A DNA stretch of 64,000 nucleotides from Dyadobacter sp. SG02 (GTDB lineage Bacteria > Bacteroidota > Bacteroidia > Cytophagales > Spirosomataceae): contig NZ_FNYL01000002.1 of assembly GCF_900109045.1 (NCBI RefSeq), positions 248,001 to 312,000 of the forward strand. Direction: 5' to 3'. How positions within the stretch are numbered: the first letter of the stretch is position 1; each line of letters opens with the position of its first letter. Positions 53,136 to 62,746 of this stretch are shown piece after piece. A model generated the notes under the pieces. That model did no database searches and was not told where the DNA came from. It saw only the letters and a program-made list of their open reading frames with translations. Position numbers and translations under genes: made by a program.

Positions 53136-53706
53136 ATCTGCTAATTCCGGCTTGTTGTAATTTCTTGATTAATAGATTCCGCCCGCGCAAGAACTGCGAG
53201 CGGGATGTGCTGTCGGATATGGAAAGCATTTTGGCGATCTCTACATGCGAGTAGCCGTCGATCAAATGCAGGTTGATAATGATCCGGTAGCCGTCGGGCA
53301 GCTGGCCGATTATTTCTCTCAATTCGTTCACACTTATTCTTTCGATGATCAGATCGTGCCGTTCCGCCTCGACGTCAATCGCATAGGCATCTGCGGAGAC
53401 GTGCCGCGTTTCCAGTTTCGTCGTTCGGTGATAATAGTTGATCGCCGTTCTGATCACCACCGACTTGATCCACGAATCGATCGTTTCAGGATTTATCACT
53501 TCGTCGATATGTTTGAAAACCTTGATAAACGACTCCTGGTAAATGTCTTCCGCTTCGGCTTTCGTTTTCGCGTAGCGCAGGCAAATTCCAATCAGCTCCG
53601 ATTTGTAACGTTCGTAAAAGACAGTCTGCGCCCTGGGATCGAGCCTTTGACATGCTTTTACGAGGTCGGTTAATGTGTTGTATTTCTTATTCAGGAAAAA
53701 CTTCAT
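53122..53706 (-). CDS. ECF-type RNA polymerase sigma factor
   Basis: ATG 53706 gives 194 residues starting MKFFLNKKYNTLTDLVKACQ; a longer frame reaches 53787 but overlaps the upstream lipoprotein gene. Sigma region 2: 'FYERYKSELIGICLRYAKTK' and 'AEDIYQESFIKVFKHIDE' (about 30-80). Region 4: 'LPDGYRIIINLHLIDGYSHV' with 'EIAKMLSISDSTSRSQFLRG' (about 130-180). It is followed, with a 14-nt overlap, by a gene whose product has an anti-sigma-like N-terminus, and preceded (49 bp) by a PepSY-like lipoprotein gene. This differs from the sigma/FecR/SusC arrangements elsewhere in the window, so its stimulus is probably an envelope signal rather than a transported sugar. Confidence 0.92.
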   Translation of the reverse strand: MKFFLNKKYNTLTDLVKACQRLDPRAQTVFYERYKSELIGICLRYAKTKAEAEDIYQESFIKVFKHIDEVINPETIDSWIKSVVIRTAINYYHRTTKLETRHVSADAYAIDVEAERHDLIIERISVNELREIIGQLPDGYRIIINLHLIDGYSHVEIAKMLSISDSTSRSQFLRGRNLLIKKLQQAGISRYETL

Positions 53707-53755
53707 CAGGGGTAGTGAACGCGGAGAATCGACAGGACATGTTAACGAGGTCTTA

Positions 53756-54745
53756 TTACTGGGCCGCTGCTGTGCCCGATAGTTCAAGCCGGCTCATTTT
53801 AAAGTCCTTATTGAAAGATGCCTTTATCTCCGCAGCGGGCGCAACGGTGCCGGGCGTCATGTCTTTTAACCTGATCGAATAGCCTGTTGTGCCGCTATCC
53901 GAGAACTTGTAATTTTCCGGCCCGGCCAGCTGAAATTTTTGAAAATTGGGGATAATGCTTGAAATATGCTGCGTAATGGGTGTCGGAAAGTCATTCAGGG
54001 ATGTGATAGCCTCCATATTTTCGGTCGTCTGTAATATTTGACCTTCTTGATTGATAATGTAATTGTTGCAACAGTTATTGACCATCAATTGGGCGCTGTT
54101 ATCATCAAAGACCCACGCCCAGAATTGCCCGGTAGTAAACCCTTTTTTGGCCGCGAAACTAGCGAGTACCGAGGGCACTTCGGCCGCAGTACTGTTATTG
54201 GATGTGTAAAAGAATTTGGCGTAGGGGATCAGCCACCACATGTAGACCCATTCCGGGCCCGGCCCACCGCGGTACGGGCGAATCCAGTAAATCAGGTACT
54301 CCTTGCCGCCTGCGGTTAGTTTGACATTATACATCGGCAAGGCCGTTTCCCAGGTAATTTTATTGATCAAATCCTCCCGGTAATCCGAGAATACGGCATT
54401 TTCAAAACTAATGGGGATATTGTTCCTGAATATTCTTTCGAGCGAGTCCGGTAAGCCGGGGCTGATCAATTTTTGTTCGGCGACGATCTTCTCCGGGTTC
54501 AGGCCCAGGTAATATTGTACCCCGTTTTCCGTCAGGCGCGCTTCCCATAATTCATTCTCTGTGACCGTTTTGAAGACAATGTCGGATGCGCCCGGATGTT
54601 TTTCCGAGACCAGGCGTCCAATCGAATCCGGAACGGTCGACGGGGAAGGTTCGGGTCCTTTTACTTTATCACAAGAAGAAAGGGATACGCAGGCCAGCAG
54701 GATTAGTGACAGGGCGCTTAAAAAATAGCTCAATCGATTTTTCAT
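53756..54745 (-). CDS. PepSY-like (DUF2874-type) periplasmic lipoprotein
   Basis: 329 residues with a lipoprotein signal (LACVSLSSCDK, Cys about 25). The mature part contains three repeats of the PepSY-like type: 'PDSIGRLVSEKHPGASDIVF' with 'ENELWEARLTENGVQYYLGL', 'PDSLERIFRNNIPISFENAV' with 'MYNVKLTAGGKEYLIYW', and 'PTPITQHISSIIPNFQ' with 'TTGYSIRLKDMTPG'. PepSY-like domains are common in Bacteroidota periplasmic proteins and are thought to regulate or inhibit proteases or to bind ligands; the role here is not known. Also present: a Trp/Tyr-rich section (EWVYMWWLIPYAKFF) and CCNN in the middle. It lies upstream of the sigma gene on the same strand and may be its sensor partner. Confidence 0.8.
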   Translation of the reverse strand: MKNRLSYFLSALSLILLACVSLSSCDKVKGPEPSPSTVPDSIGRLVSEKHPGASDIVFKTVTENELWEARLTENGVQYYLGLNPEKIVAEQKLISPGLPDSLERIFRNNIPISFENAVFSDYREDLINKITWETALPMYNVKLTAGGKEYLIYWIRPYRGGPGPEWVYMWWLIPYAKFFYTSNNSTAAEVPSVLASFAAKKGFTTGQFWAWVFDDNSAQLMVNNCCNNYIINQEGQILQTTENMEAITSLNDFPTPITQHISSIIPNFQKFQLAGPENYKFSDSGTTGYSIRLKDMTPGTVAPAAEIKASFNKDFKMSRLELSGTAAAQ

Positions 54746-54901
54746 GGTCTGATGGATAAACAGGCTTTTTATTGACTTCGGCCCTCAGACACGCGTGGCT
54801 TAAAAGATCGTTGCACATTCGGAAAATGTTTTATCAAAATATATTAAATATAGTTGGGGCAAAAAGAATCGCTAAATAACAGATGCCGACCGGTTCCGTT
54901 T

Positions 54902-56512
54902 CTAACGCCCCTGGCTCCCCACGGCCCCGCCGAATGCGCTCATAAAAGGGCGCATATCCATTTCTGCGATATTGAGGTTGGATTTCCGGTAGTAAAACTT
55001 CGTCCCGAAACGCGATGCGGAAACAGGGATTTCGCATCGCGCCACCGGCAGGTTGTCGACTTTGCTGACGATGAAAGTTTCTTTGTCGTTGCCCAGAAAC
55101 CTAAAATCGGGGGTTTCGAAGTAGTTTTTGTACAAGATATTCTTGTCTACTTTTTCTACAAATACAAAATCGTTGTTGAATTTCAGGACGTCGCCCTCCT
55201 GCGAAAGGATATAGTAATGGTCGCGGTCGAGGCTTAGCTGCGTGCAGGCCGAATCTTTTTTGGCAAATAAACCATCCGATACGAATGAATGCATTTCACT
55301 GCCATTGTCCATGCCGATCTTGTTTTTCTGGGTCAGTCCCTCGGGCGAAAATTCGTGAATTTCGAGCTTGTCGCGGTACAGAAGGTACAGATCGCCACCC
55401 TGGATCGTATAGTCGGTAAAGTAATTTTTACGTTCTTCCCAAACCTTCATGAAAAGCTGCCGGCCTGTGCCTGCATCGAATGCCGTAATAAACGGCGTGC
55501 CGAAACGTGCCGGGCGGCCAAATTTCATGGCATACCCCGTGTTGATCATATACAGCACATTTCCTTCCCTGAACAGGTGTGATTTACTGGTCTGTTTCTC
55601 GTTCAGGTCGGTGGACCAAACGGTTTTACCATCCAGCGAATGGCAGCTGATTTTATTCTTGGCTGCGAAGAAAACGGAGTCTTTATGGAAAACTAGATTC
55701 GAGCAAATGTTCAGGAAAAGGTTCATGTAGGAACCTCCGCCGTAAGGTACCGCATAGTATCCGCCGCCCAATGCGCCGCTGGTAGCACCTACCGCAACGC
55801 CCGCGAGTACCGCCAGCCCGACCTTCCCCATATCCACCTTTTCGGCATGCGATACGCGGTCCACCGACCAGCCTTCCCCGTCCGTCAACTTCACCCAATG
55901 CAGGCCCGACGACTTGATCAGCGCCGTTTCGTCGTCCAGCATTTGCAGATCCTCCCAGCCGTAAAAGCCGGGCACGTACCTGTGCCAGACCGACCGGCCA
56001 TTTTCCAGGTCAATGCCCTGCATCACTTTGAAACCGCCATCCTTCAAGTTGTAAGACAATGCACGGCCCAGTTCGGGAAACATTTTGAACACGATTCCCT
56101 TCGAAGTCCAGAGGGGCAAGCCGGTGTCGGGGTTAAGCCTTTCCAGTTTGTTACCCTGCTGTTGGAGCATCACATTACCGTCCAGCAGCCACTGGCTTTG
56201 TGCGTATTTGAATTTTTTCTGCCATTTGGTCTGCCCGGTAGCAGGATCGAAAACCATCACTTCGCCTTTGAAAGTCCACATTTCCTTGTTCGGGTTTTTC
56301 TTGCGGAGCATGACGGCAATCGACGACTCGTCGGGCAGCGGGTGAATGCGAAATACGGGCATCCCGAAACCCATTTCCCGGCCCATGAGCGGCGTGTTGG
56401 TCCGGAAATCGATGCCGGTTTGCACATCGTTGAAGATAGGCTGGATTTTGGATTGGGAAAACGCGCCGACAATAGGATGTAGCAGGACAAAAAGTAATAG
56501 AAATTTTTTCAT
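54902..56512 (-). CDS. Secreted PQQ-repeat-like propeller protein
   Basis: 536 residues with a signal peptide (MKKFLLLFVLLHPIVGAFSQ). The mature part is a beta-propeller with PQQ-like blades: 'GEVMVFDPATGQTKWQKKF', 'LERLNPDTGLPLWTSKGIVF', 'ISCHSLDGKTVWSTDLNEKQ', 'ITAFDAGTGRQLFMKVWEER'. No PQQ-liganding or catalytic residues could be assigned, so it may be a binding or scaffold protein rather than a dehydrogenase. An unusual glycine-rich stretch is found in the middle (AVLAGVAVGATSGALGGGYY, about 235-255). The gene has its own upstream region shared divergently with the subtilase at 56666. Its stop is 157 bp before the PepSY-like gene start, so it may or may not belong to the same transcript. 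Confidence 0.85.
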   Translation of the reverse strand: MKKFLLLFVLLHPIVGAFSQSKIQPIFNDVQTGIDFRTNTPLMGREMGFGMPVFRIHPLPDESSIAVMLRKKNPNKEMWTFKGEVMVFDPATGQTKWQKKFKYAQSQWLLDGNVMLQQQGNKLERLNPDTGLPLWTSKGIVFKMFPELGRALSYNLKDGGFKVMQGIDLENGRSVWHRYVPGFYGWEDLQMLDDETALIKSSGLHWVKLTDGEGWSVDRVSHAEKVDMGKVGLAVLAGVAVGATSGALGGGYYAVPYGGGSYMNLFLNICSNLVFHKDSVFFAAKNKISCHSLDGKTVWSTDLNEKQTSKSHLFREGNVLYMINTGYAMKFGRPARFGTPFITAFDAGTGRQLFMKVWEERKNYFTDYTIQGGDLYLLYRDKLEIHEFSPEGLTQKNKIGMDNGSEMHSFVSDGLFAKKDSACTQLSLDRDHYYILSQEGDVLKFNNDFVFVEKVDKNILYKNYFETPDFRFLGNDKETFIVSKVDNLPVARCEIPVSASRFGTKFYYRKSNLNIAEMDMRPFMSAFGGAVGSQGR

Positions 56513-56665
56513 GAAAGAGTTATGGAACTGATAAGTGAGGTGTTTTGATCTCTAAATATCGAAATTAATTCTATAAATACTACCAGTTACATAAGACAGG
56601 TATAGCCAAACTTTCGTTGCATTATTCTATTTTCGCATATCCCTTGACTATCGGTTACAAAACGT

Positions 56666-59600
56666 ATGATTTCCAGAAAACGGACGGCCTGTCTACTGTT
56701 GCTTCTATTATGCTCTTTTTTCAAAATCATCGCGCAGCGCTCACCAGGGCGACAATTATTTCTGAAAAACCGGGTGCTGGTGCTTCCCCAAGCCGACGCC
56801 GATGAAATTGCCGCAAGCTCCGGTCGTACGCGACTGGCTGGGGGGCAAAAATCGCTGGTAATTATTCAGTTTAACAAAATACCCGACCGGGCGACGCAAT
56901 CGCGCTTGAAAGACGATGGTATCGAATTGCTGGATTATGTTCCCGATCATGCTTATACGGCCACAATGGCCGGGGCCGTCGATGGAAATGCATTAAGGAA
57001 GTTGGGTGTGCGGGCCGTATTCAGGCCGGGGCCGGAGGATGTCGTAGAACCTGCATTGTTGTCGGGCATTGTACCTGACCATGCCCGCAAGGTCGCAGGG
57101 AAAACAGATGTCAGACTGAGCTTTGCCCGATCGTTTTCCGTGGAAGAAGTGAAGCGCGACCTTACCCAAAATGGTTTCGAGGTGATCTACGAAGGCCTGA
57201 GTGCCTACCAGGTGGTGGACGTCAGAATTCCCGACGGCAGTGTCCGGCGCCTCGCCGGACTTCCCTGGGTACAATACATCGCCCCCGTGGCGCCTCCCTC
57301 CGAAATGCTGAACAACAAGAGTACTGCGGGTACCAAGGCGAATGTGCTGGGTTCGACGGCTATCCTGGGTTACAAACTGACTGGTGAGGGGGTAACGATT
57401 GGTCTCGGCGATGATTCCAACCCGATATTGCACCCGGATATTGGCAAGCGGGTGATCAGCTACACGTCCCTGGGCGACAACGGCTGGCACGGTATACATG
57501 TAGGCGGAACGGCCGCCGGCTCCGGTTTGCTTAATGAGAAATACCGGGGGTACGCGCCGAAATCGAAGGTTGTATTCGAGAATAGGGCGGATATCTGGAC
57601 AAAAGCCGCGTCGCTGACCAGAGATTATGGAATGGTGGTAACCAGCAATACATACGGCGGTTATACCTATTGTGATTATATGGGAATTTATATGAATGGA
57701 TCTGCGGTGCTCGATCAGCAGGCGTTTGAATTTCCCTATTTGCAGCAAGTTTTCGCCGCCGGTAACAGCGGATTGGAGACGAATTGTCAGGGCCTGGGCT
57801 ATCCGGCCGGTTTTGGTACGGTACTGGGCGATTTTCAGTCAGCGAAGAACATCCTGACGGTGGGCAGGACCCAGGCAGCCATTACGATCGCCAATTTATC
57901 TTCGTCCAAAGGGCCTACCGCCGACGGTCGTATCAAGCCCGAGGTGGTGGCTCCCGGCAGTGATATTGTTTCGACCGTTCAAAACAATGGCTATCAGGGT
58001 GGATCGGGGACGAGCATGGCCACGCCGGCGGTGACGGGCGGGGCAGCGCTTCTCTACGAGCGGTACCGTCAACTGCATCAGCAGAGTAATCCCAAAAACG
58101 CGTTGGTGAAGGCGTTGATATGCAACGGGGCTACCGACGTAGGTTTGCCCGGGCCGGATTTCAGTCATGGCTTTGGTATGATGAACTTGCTCCGATCGGT
58201 AACAATGCTCGATAAGGGACATTATTTCAGTGGAGAAATGACGGATTCCGGCATCAATACGCACCAGATCGTCGTTCCGGCCAATACGGCCAAATTGAAG
58301 ATCATGCTCTACTGGAACGACCCCGCCATGTCCATGCTGGCTGGCCAGGCATTGGTGAACAACCTCGATCTGTCGGTAACCCGGCCCGGAAATACCAAAG
58401 TTTTACCCAAATTCCCTTCGGCGGCCGCTCCCCTGGCCGCGGCTGTGCCCGGCGTCGATTCGGTCAACAATATTGAGCAGGTCGTGCTCGAAGAACCGGC
58501 TGCGGGCACCTATTCCATTAAGGTCGAAGCCTCGCGCATTCCGCAGGGTGTGCAGGAGTATTTTGTCGTGTACGATGTGATCGAGCCTTCGCTGACTGTC
58601 ACTTATCCCCTGGCGGGAGAGCATCTCACGAAAGGCGATGCGGTCAATATCTGCTGGGATTCTTACGGAGACACGCTCAGCACATTCAACGTAGCCTATT
58701 CGCTCAATAACGGAACGGCCTGGACCACGCTCAATGCCAACGTTGCGGCCGACCAGCGGCAATTAGCCTGGACCGTACCCGACGCCGCCACAGGAACCGC
58801 GAAGGTGCGGGTCATACGGAACGGTACCGCCTTTACAAATACGAGCGGCTCCTTCGCAGTGCTCGGTATTCCCGCCGTTACGCTGCAAGCCGCTCAATGT
58901 GAGGGGTATATCGCATTGCAATGGAATGCAATCGGCGGGGCTTCGGATTACGAGGTGATGATATCGACCGGCGGTGAAATGAAGTCGGCCGGGCTGACAA
59001 CCGGACTGAAATACACATTGCAGTCCCTGTCGAAAGACTCTACCTATTACGTATCGGTCAGGGCGCGGAAAGATCAGGCGCCGGGGCGCCGGTCGGTGGC
59101 ATTGATCAGAAAGCCGGATAACGGCACTTGCCAGGGCACCATTTCGGATAATGATCTCGGTATCGAGGCCGTTGTGGCGCCTTTGCCAGCCGTAAGAGCT
59201 TTTACCAAATCAGTTTACACCACCGAACAGGCCATTACCATTCGCATCAAAAACCTCGATGATCAGCCGCAAACGAAACCATTTGAGGTCGGGTACTCGC
59301 TGGGCGGGGCTATGCATTGGGAGCAGGTCAATATTACTTTGCCGGCGACGGCGAGTACGGATTACACTTTTCAGCGGCGCGAGAATCTGGCTTCGGTCAG
59401 CGACGCGACATTACAGGTACGCGTACGCCTCGCGGGCGATCCCGGGCAAATCAATGATTCGCTCGTGGTGAAGCTACGCCAGATCCCGAATCCAAAGCTC
59501 GTATTGCCTTATTTGCTGGATTTGAAATCTGTTCCTCCCCAGGACATCCGCGTTTCCACCGCGGGGATTGCCGGCGCGGATGCATTTGACTTTACTATTG

Positions 59601-62005
59601 CCTCCGGCAACAGTCGATTGACGACTGTGGTGAGGCCAGGTTACGCATCCCAGGGTGGATTTGTCCTGGCCGCCATCTCATCACCGTCAAGTTCTCTGTG
59701 TTACCTGGATGGTACATTCAACCTTTCTGGTTACCGGGTGCAAGACGACGAAGTATGGCTGCGATTTAGGTACCCCCAGGGATACTTTTATCAGAATGTT
59801 GCCCCGCAAATTCGGGGCAGCGGCAGCGATCCATGGATTAACGTCGTTGTAGAGGAGGCCTACCTTTTGGAAGATCTTATTGAAGGGTACAAGATGGCGC
59901 AGGTGGAAATCACGCCATTGCTTCGAGCTAATGGACAGGAATTTACGACAGATTTCCAGGTAAGGTGGAATCATCAGCATCCATCCGGTGGGGTGCTCTT
60001 TAGCGACATTCAGCTGTTAAAAGCAAGTAGCGATATTGTGGCAACCAAGCTGGAAGCCCCTTCATTATCGCTTTGTGATTTCCCCATCGTTCCCCCCATG
60101 AAAGCGGTATTTAAAAATAACGGTACGCACGATTGCTACGATGTGCCAGTTAAGATTTCGTTCGACGGCGACGTATTCTACCGCACAATACCCCGCATTA
60201 AAAAGGATAGCGAGGTGGACTTGGATTTTATTTATCCGCCAAACGTACAGCAAGAAGGCAAACATGTGGTGAAAGTTTGGTCCGAAAAAGCGATGGATAT
60301 AAACCTGTCCAATGATACGATCACAGCTGAGTTCTATATTACAGGAACCGTTGCGGCCAGCCCCTACCGCGAAAGCTTCGAATCGGGAAATGGCGGATGG
60401 TATACTAGCGGCACAAATTCTTCGTGGGAGCATGGCACGCCCACAAGCGGAGGTTTCCCGAATGTGGTCAGCGGCTACTATGCATGGAAGACCAATCTGA
60501 CAGGGCACTACAACAATAACGAAGAGTCCTATCTCTATTCTCCCTGCCTGGATACGCGCAATTTGCAAACGCCCGTGCTGAGTTTCGTGGCACGAATGGA
60601 CATCGAGCAGTACAACGGCGAACCATGTGACATGCTGTACGTCGAGTACAACACCGGCTATGGATGGTACCAGCTGGGTATGCTACAACAAGGCGTAAAC
60701 TGGTATAATCTCGAGAGTAACGGCCAAGTCTTCTGGCAGGGCAAGGTGGCCGACGGATGGAGGGTGTTTTCAACTGAGCTGCCGCATAGCGAATACCTGA
60801 AACTCCGGTTTGTTTTCAAAAGCAATGGGGCCGGAACGGCCGAGGGAGCGGTAATCGACGACATCAATATTGCCGATATGTTGAGTTCTGAAATTTACTA
60901 CGGGGCAACGCCGCCGAACGAAATTGCCCCGGTTCCGACTATTTATGACGCCTGGTCGCATTTCAGGTTGGGGAATTTCATTGTGGCATCGGTCAATCCG
61001 CAAGGACAGGACATTGCTGGCTTAACGCTCCAAACCTTCGTGAATGACGGGCCTTTACGGGTGAGTGAAAATGAGTTGGTACTGGACCGGAATTTTGTAT
61101 TTAATACTGCCAAAACCTTTGAAAAACCCGTCATCGTGCGGCTGTACGTTCCTGAAACCGACGTCGGGCGATTGATCTCCGCGGCGGACCAACCGAATGT
61201 AACGAAGCCGAAATCGGCTTATGACCTTGCAATAACGAAGTATTCCGGTGCAAACCAGGACGGCTCACTGGACAACAATGCCAGAGAAGGGTGGGAATAT
61301 TTCGAGCCCGGCAAAGTCAAAAAAGTCCCGTATTTAAACGGCTACTACCTGGAATTTGAAACAAAAAGCTTCTCGGAATTCTGGGTGGCGAGAGACTATA
61401 TGGGGACGGGCAAGCCCTTACCCGTAACACTGATCAATTTTGTCGCGGAAAAAGGCATTTCCGGGGAAAGCGCTATCGTCGACCTGAAATGGTCCACCGC
61501 TTCGGAAACGGATTTCAGCCATTTCGTCGTGCAGGTCGCGACCGATGCGGAAAATGTCAGGAAGGGAATTTTCCAGGACCTGGGAACAATCGCCGGCCAG
61601 GGCGGAAATGGAACGCGGACGTACACTTTCACCGATGGTCCGCAGCATTTCAACGGCACACGCTACTACCGCCTGAAAATGGTCGACCACGCGACGGACG
61701 GCTCCGAAGGGGCCATTGCTTATTCGTCCATCAGGTCCGTCGTTTTCGACCAGGCGATGGAATGGAAAGTCTTCCCGAACCCTTCCAAAGGGGTGTTCCG
61801 GATCGAGCGGGAAAGCGGGCTGGGCGGACCTGTGCGGCTCTCGGTATTCGACCTGAACGGAAAACTGTGCAAAGAGCTGGAATTCAGGCAGGCAACGAAG
61901 AAACTGGAAGTCGATCTCGGCTCGCCGGACCTCGCCAACGGCCTTTATTTGATCAAGGTGACATCAACGGAAGGAGAAAAGCAGTTCAAGGTGGTGAAGG
62001 AGTAA
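56666..62005 (+). CDS. Large S8-family (subtilisin-like) peptidase exported by T9SS
   Basis: 1779 residues with a signal peptide (RKRTACLLLLLLCSFFKIIA). Prodomain-like region to about 210, then the S8 domain (about 225-500): Asp in GLGDDSNPILHPDIG (D249/D250), His in HGIHVGGTAAG (H278) and Ser in GGSGTSMATPAV (S450). The Asp and His loops differ from the usual D-[ST]-G and HGTHVAG. A P-domain-like segment follows (about 510-640), then fibronectin III-like and immunoglobulin-like regions, a MAM/jelly-roll-like domain (about 1233-1405: 'YRESFESGNGGWY', 'VVSGYYAWKTNL', 'AVIDDINIAD') and a type A sorting domain (VFPNPSKG near 1702, end QFKVVKE). It should degrade proteins outside the cell or process surface proteins. 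Very long for the family. Divergently transcribed from the propeller gene at 56512. Confidence 0.92.
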   Translation: MISRKRTACLLLLLLCSFFKIIAQRSPGRQLFLKNRVLVLPQADADEIAASSGRTRLAGGQKSLVIIQFNKIPDRATQSRLKDDGIELLDYVPDHAYTATMAGAVDGNALRKLGVRAVFRPGPEDVVEPALLSGIVPDHARKVAGKTDVRLSFARSFSVEEVKRDLTQNGFEVIYEGLSAYQVVDVRIPDGSVRRLAGLPWVQYIAPVAPPSEMLNNKSTAGTKANVLGSTAILGYKLTGEGVTIGLGDDSNPILHPDIGKRVISYTSLGDNGWHGIHVGGTAAGSGLLNEKYRGYAPKSKVVFENRADIWTKAASLTRDYGMVVTSNTYGGYTYCDYMGIYMNGSAVLDQQAFEFPYLQQVFAAGNSGLETNCQGLGYPAGFGTVLGDFQSAKNILTVGRTQAAITIANLSSSKGPTADGRIKPEVVAPGSDIVSTVQNNGYQGGSGTSMATPAVTGGAALLYERYRQLHQQSNPKNALVKALICNGATDVGLPGPDFSHGFGMMNLLRSVTMLDKGHYFSGEMTDSGINTHQIVVPANTAKLKIMLYWNDPAMSMLAGQALVNNLDLSVTRPGNTKVLPKFPSAAAPLAAAVPGVDSVNNIEQVVLEEPAAGTYSIKVEASRIPQGVQEYFVVYDVIEPSLTVTYPLAGEHLTKGDAVNICWDSYGDTLSTFNVAYSLNNGTAWTTLNANVAADQRQLAWTVPDAATGTAKVRVIRNGTAFTNTSGSFAVLGIPAVTLQAAQCEGYIALQWNAIGGASDYEVMISTGGEMKSAGLTTGLKYTLQSLSKDSTYYVSVRARKDQAPGRRSVALIRKPDNGTCQGTISDNDLGIEAVVAPLPAVRAFTKSVYTTEQAITIRIKNLDDQPQTKPFEVGYSLGGAMHWEQVNITLPATASTDYTFQRRENLASVSDATLQVRVRLAGDPGQINDSLVVKLRQIPNPKLVLPYLLDLKSVPPQDIRVSTAGIAGADAFDFTIASGNSRLTTVVRPGYASQGGFVLAAISSPSSSLCYLDGTFNLSGYRVQDDEVWLRFRYPQGYFYQNVAPQIRGSGSDPWINVVVEEAYLLEDLIEGYKMAQVEITPLLRANGQEFTTDFQVRWNHQHPSGGVLFSDIQLLKASSDIVATKLEAPSLSLCDFPIVPPMKAVFKNNGTHDCYDVPVKISFDGDVFYRTIPRIKKDSEVDLDFIYPPNVQQEGKHVVKVWSEKAMDINLSNDTITAEFYITGTVAASPYRESFESGNGGWYTSGTNSSWEHGTPTSGGFPNVVSGYYAWKTNLTGHYNNNEESYLYSPCLDTRNLQTPVLSFVARMDIEQYNGEPCDMLYVEYNTGYGWYQLGMLQQGVNWYNLESNGQVFWQGKVADGWRVFSTELPHSEYLKLRFVFKSNGAGTAEGAVIDDINIADMLSSEIYYGATPPNEIAPVPTIYDAWSHFRLGNFIVASVNPQGQDIAGLTLQTFVNDGPLRVSENELVLDRNFVFNTAKTFEKPVIVRLYVPETDVGRLISAADQPNVTKPKSAYDLAITKYSGANQDGSLDNNAREGWEYFEPGKVKKVPYLNGYYLEFETKSFSEFWVARDYMGTGKPLPVTLINFVAEKGISGESAIVDLKWSTASETDFSHFVVQVATDAENVRKGIFQDLGTIAGQGGNGTRTYTFTDGPQHFNGTRYYRLKMVDHATDGSEGAIAYSSIRSVVFDQAMEWKVFPNPSKGVFRIERESGLGGPVRLSVFDLNGKLCKELEFRQATKKLEVDLGSPDLANGLYLIKVTSTEGEKQFKVVKE

Positions 62006-62123
62006 AGTAGCTTCGGGCGTGCGGCAATGTTAAAAAATTGGTAAATATCGGCCGCGACCGGAGATTTTGCCCGCCGACGCATAATTTTGCCGTCGAAGCT
62101 TCTATTGTACTTGGTCGAAAGCC

Positions 62124-62678
62124 GTGAAAAACGCCTCGGACAGCCAAATTTTCGGATTGATCATCAGCGAAGGCAATCTCGCCGCCTTTGCCGAGCTTTT
62201 TGAGCGGTACTGGCAACAGCTCTATGTGAAGGCCTGTGCGCGCCTGGAAAACGAGGCGGATGCCAAGGATTGCGTACAGGACGTTTTCATGACGATCTGG
62301 ACAAAACGAGACAGCCTGACCCTTCCCCTGTCGGTCGCCGGTTACCTGCATACCTGTGTCAAACACAAGGTTTATACGCTGTTCCGTGCTCGGATGACCG
62401 ACCAGAGACACCTCGTTGCCTACACCCACGAAACGCAATACCACGAAGAGCCCGACCAGCATTCCCTGGGTTTCGAAGAGCTCGCGCTGCTGATCGAAAA
62501 GGAGATCGCGTACATGCCCGAGCAGATGCGGAAAATCTACCTGCTGAGCCGTGAACAGCATTTATCCGGCGTCGAGATCGCCCGGCAGCTGGAACTTTCC
62601 CACCAGACCGTCCGTAACCAGATCAGCCACGCCCTGCGGCGGATCCGGGACCGCATCGACCAGTATCGCAATACCTGA
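62124..62678 (+). CDS. ECF-type RNA polymerase sigma factor
   Basis: 184 residues from GTG 62124 (KNASDSQIFGLIISEGNLAA), the only good start in the frame. Region 2: 'FAELFERYWQQLYVKACARL' with 'DAKDCVQDVFMTIWTKRDSL' (about 20-70); region 4: 'MPEQMRKIYLLSREQHLSGV' with 'EIARQLELSHQTVRNQISHA' (about 125-175). It is followed 68 bp later by a FecR gene and then by the start of a probable SusC gene, so it forms the regulatory head of a second Sus-type locus that continues beyond the window. It differs in sequence from the sigma factor at 28568. Confidence 0.92.
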   Translation: MKNASDSQIFGLIISEGNLAAFAELFERYWQQLYVKACARLENEADAKDCVQDVFMTIWTKRDSLTLPLSVAGYLHTCVKHKVYTLFRARMTDQRHLVAYTHETQYHEEPDQHSLGFEELALLIEKEIAYMPEQMRKIYLLSREQHLSGVEIARQLELSHQTVRNQISHALRRIRDRIDQYRNT

Positions 62679-62746
62679 AATTTTTTTTCAAATCCACCCG
62701 GTACATCCGCCGTTCGGCTTAGTCTTGGAATAAACAAGGCACAAAG

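Noticed and set aside
56559-56573. TCGAA-N5-TTCTA as another copy of the palindrome
   Set aside because: One base longer between the arms and one mismatch; too weak in AT-rich DNA to count.
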